Shown: piece by piece, positions 12,850-14,005 of the stretch | Layout: each line of letters opens with the position of its first letter | Numbering within the stretch: the stretch's first letter is position 1 | Source of the DNA: Coprobacillus sp. | Lineage (GTDB): Bacteria > Bacillota_I > Bacilli_A > RFN20 > CAG-826 | Reading direction: 5' to 3' | Length of the DNA: 14,005 bases | NCBI GenBank assembly: GCA_021203745.1 | Contig: JAJQAP010000039.1 | Span: 1-14,005 of the forward strand | The notes under the pieces: model-generated | Database searches by the model: none | What the model saw: only the letters and a program-made list of their open reading frames with translations | Told to the model about the DNA's origin: nothing | Translations under genes and position numbers: made by a program

Positions 12850-14005
12850 TATCCAACTGACCCTGCCATATCCATCTTAATTAACTGATTAAGTTCAACG
12901 GCATATTCCATTGGAAGTTCTTTCGAGAATGGTTCTATAAATCCCATGATAATCATTAATGTCGCATCTTCTTCACTTATCCCTCTACTCATGAGGTAGA
13001 AGAGTTGCTCCGCATTAATCTTAGAAACTGTCGCTTCATGTTCGATATATGATGAATTGTTTGCGCATTCATTGACAGGAATCGTATCACTATTTGATAG
13101 TCCATCAAGAATTAAAGTATCACATTCAATATGTGCTTTTGAGTTTACTGCGTTTTTATTAATTCTTACGGTTCCTCTATAGTTAACTTGACCACCATTT
13201 TTACAGATAGATTTAGAAACAATATCTGAGGTTGTATTTGGAGCTTCATGTATCATTCTAGCTCCAGCATCCTGGAACTGACCTTTACCAGCGACCGCGA
13301 TAGAAATACATGTTCCTTTGGCGTATGGTTCTTTTAATATACAAGCAGGATATTTCATATTCATCTTAGAACCGATATTACCATCTATCCATTCCATGGT
13401 GCCGTTTTCATAGACATTTGCCCGTTTTGTCACAAGATTAACAATATTATCAGACCAGTTTTGAATTGTAGAGTATCTACATGTAGCATCTTTCATAACG
13501 ATAATTTCTACCACTGCAGCGTGAAGAGAATCTTTACTATATATAGGAGCGGTACAACCTTCTACATAATGTACAGATGCTCCTTCATCCACAATTATAA
13601 GCGTTCTTTCAAATTGTCCTGATTTTTCATTATTAATTCTAAAGTAAGATTGAAGAGGCTTTTCAAGATGAACTCCCTTCGGTACATAGATAAATGATCC
13701 GCCACTCCAAACAGCGGAGTTTAACGCTGCAAACTTATTATCATTCATTGGTACTACTGTTCCAAAATACTTCTTAAAGAGATCTGGGAATAGTTTAAGT
13801 CCCATATCAGTAGACATAAAGATAACTCCTTTATCTTCTACCTCTTTAAGCATATTGTGATAAACCATCTCTGATTCGTATTGAGTGGCCACACCACTTA
13901 AATACTGAGCTTCTGCTTCTGGAATACCTAGTTTATTAAAGGTATTCTTTATTGTTTCAGGAACTTCATCCCAACTTCTTACTTCTTTATCCGCGGGACG
14001 GGTAA
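12849..14005 (-). CDS. sufB: Fe-S cluster assembly scaffold protein SufB (5' end cut by window edge)
   Basis: Core scaffold of the SUF system, acting with SufC and SufD to build Fe-S clusters. The frame is open from the right edge, beginning TRPADKEVRSWDEVPETI, so the 384 residues seen lack roughly the first 80-90 of about 465. Typical Gram-positive SufB segments follow: ATQYESEMVYHNM, PMNDNKFAALNSAVWSGGSF, YVPKGVHLEKPLQSYFRIN, TCRYSTIQNWSDNIVN, IEHEATVSKINAEQLFYLMS and SRGISEEDATLMIIMGFIEP. Fe-S clusters made here could serve Nth. A GTG at 13892 is an internal valine codon, not the start. The stop overlaps the mnmG ATG by 1 nt, so sufB is cotranscribed with tRNA- and rRNA-modification genes. 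The usual sufCDSU partners would lie beyond the edge. Confidence 0.96.
   Translation of the reverse strand, partial: TRPADKEVRSWDEVPETIKNTFNKLGIPEAEAQYLSGVATQYESEMVYHNMLKEVEDKGVIFMSTDMGLKLFPDLFKKYFGTVVPMNDNKFAALNSAVWSGGSFIYVPKGVHLEKPLQSYFRINNEKSGQFERTLIIVDEGASVHYVEGCTAPIYSKDSLHAAVVEIIVMKDATCRYSTIQNWSDNIVNLVTKRANVYENGTMEWIDGNIGSKMNMKYPACILKEPYAKGTCISIAVAGKGQFQDAGARMIHEAPNTTSDIVSKSICKNGGQVNYRGTVRINKNAVNSKAHIECDTLILDGLSNSDTIPVNECANNSSYIEHEATVSKINAEQLFYLMSRGISEEDATLMIIMGFIEPFSKELPMEYAVELNQLIKMDMAGSVG

Noticed and set aside
1..14005. Use of genetic code 4 (TGA = Trp)
   Set aside because: Exonuclease, cca and cmk all end at TGA at the expected family or operon boundary, and tryptophans are TGG.

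Overview
This looks like a compact, AT-rich chromosomal segment of a low-GC Gram-positive bacterium (Bacillota). The evidence is a type B RNase P RNA, GpsB, RecU, DnaD, a Soj/ParB pair, a Gram-positive type SufB and sigma-A style promoters. TGA is used as a stop codon (exonuclease, cca and cmk end in TGA) and Trp is TGG, so the code is standard and this is not a Mycoplasma or Spiroplasma. Very short intergenic gaps, trimmed proteins and the absence of spore genes between gpsA and hup suggest a reduced Bacilli lineage near the Mollicutes, Erysipelotrichia or RF39 groups. That placement is inference.

Layout, left to right: the RNase P RNA gene (minus) sits at the left edge, directly behind gpsB (minus). 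A divergent intergenic region then leads into a plus-strand pair, a DEDDh exonuclease and recU. These converge on, and overlap, a minus-strand run of nth, dnaD and a shortened cca. Next come hup, gpsA, der, cmk and a small tail-anchored membrane protein (minus), then ribU under an FMN riboswitch, then parB and parA, then rsmG, mnmG and sufB. sufB runs off the right edge. Apart from the exonuclease and recU, everything reads leftward.

Inferred transcription units are sufB-mnmG-rsmG; parA-parB; ribU (riboswitch, own promoter inside the end of parB); small membrane protein-cmk-der-gpsA-hup; cca-dnaD-nth; gpsB-rnpB; and exonuclease-recU. Functions are housekeeping: Fe-S assembly, tRNA modification and 3'-end repair, 16S rRNA methylation, chromosome segregation and replication initiation, DNA repair and recombination, CMP/dCMP phosphorylation, ribosome assembly, phospholipid precursor synthesis, nucleoid compaction, division control and riboflavin uptake. 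The ori-proximal block (mnmG-rsmG-parA-parB) is joined to blocks that lie elsewhere in Bacillus (cmk-der-gpsA-hup; dnaD-nth; recU; gpsB-rnpB).

The most interesting signals are: (1) first genes of units (parA, cca, gpsB, probably the exonuclease) lack a Shine-Dalgarno site and have the -10 box only 7-11 nt before the start codon, implying leaderless or near-leaderless mRNAs, while many internal genes keep SD sites; (2) an FMN riboswitch whose expression platform carries an 11-nt complement of the aptamer's own 5' strand and a hairpin that hides the SD and ends in U6; (3) a ParB whose CTP-binding motifs are eroded; (4) a 229-residue CCA-adding enzyme that stops after the neck. No mobile element, CRISPR array, tRNA or clear novel multigene system was seen.
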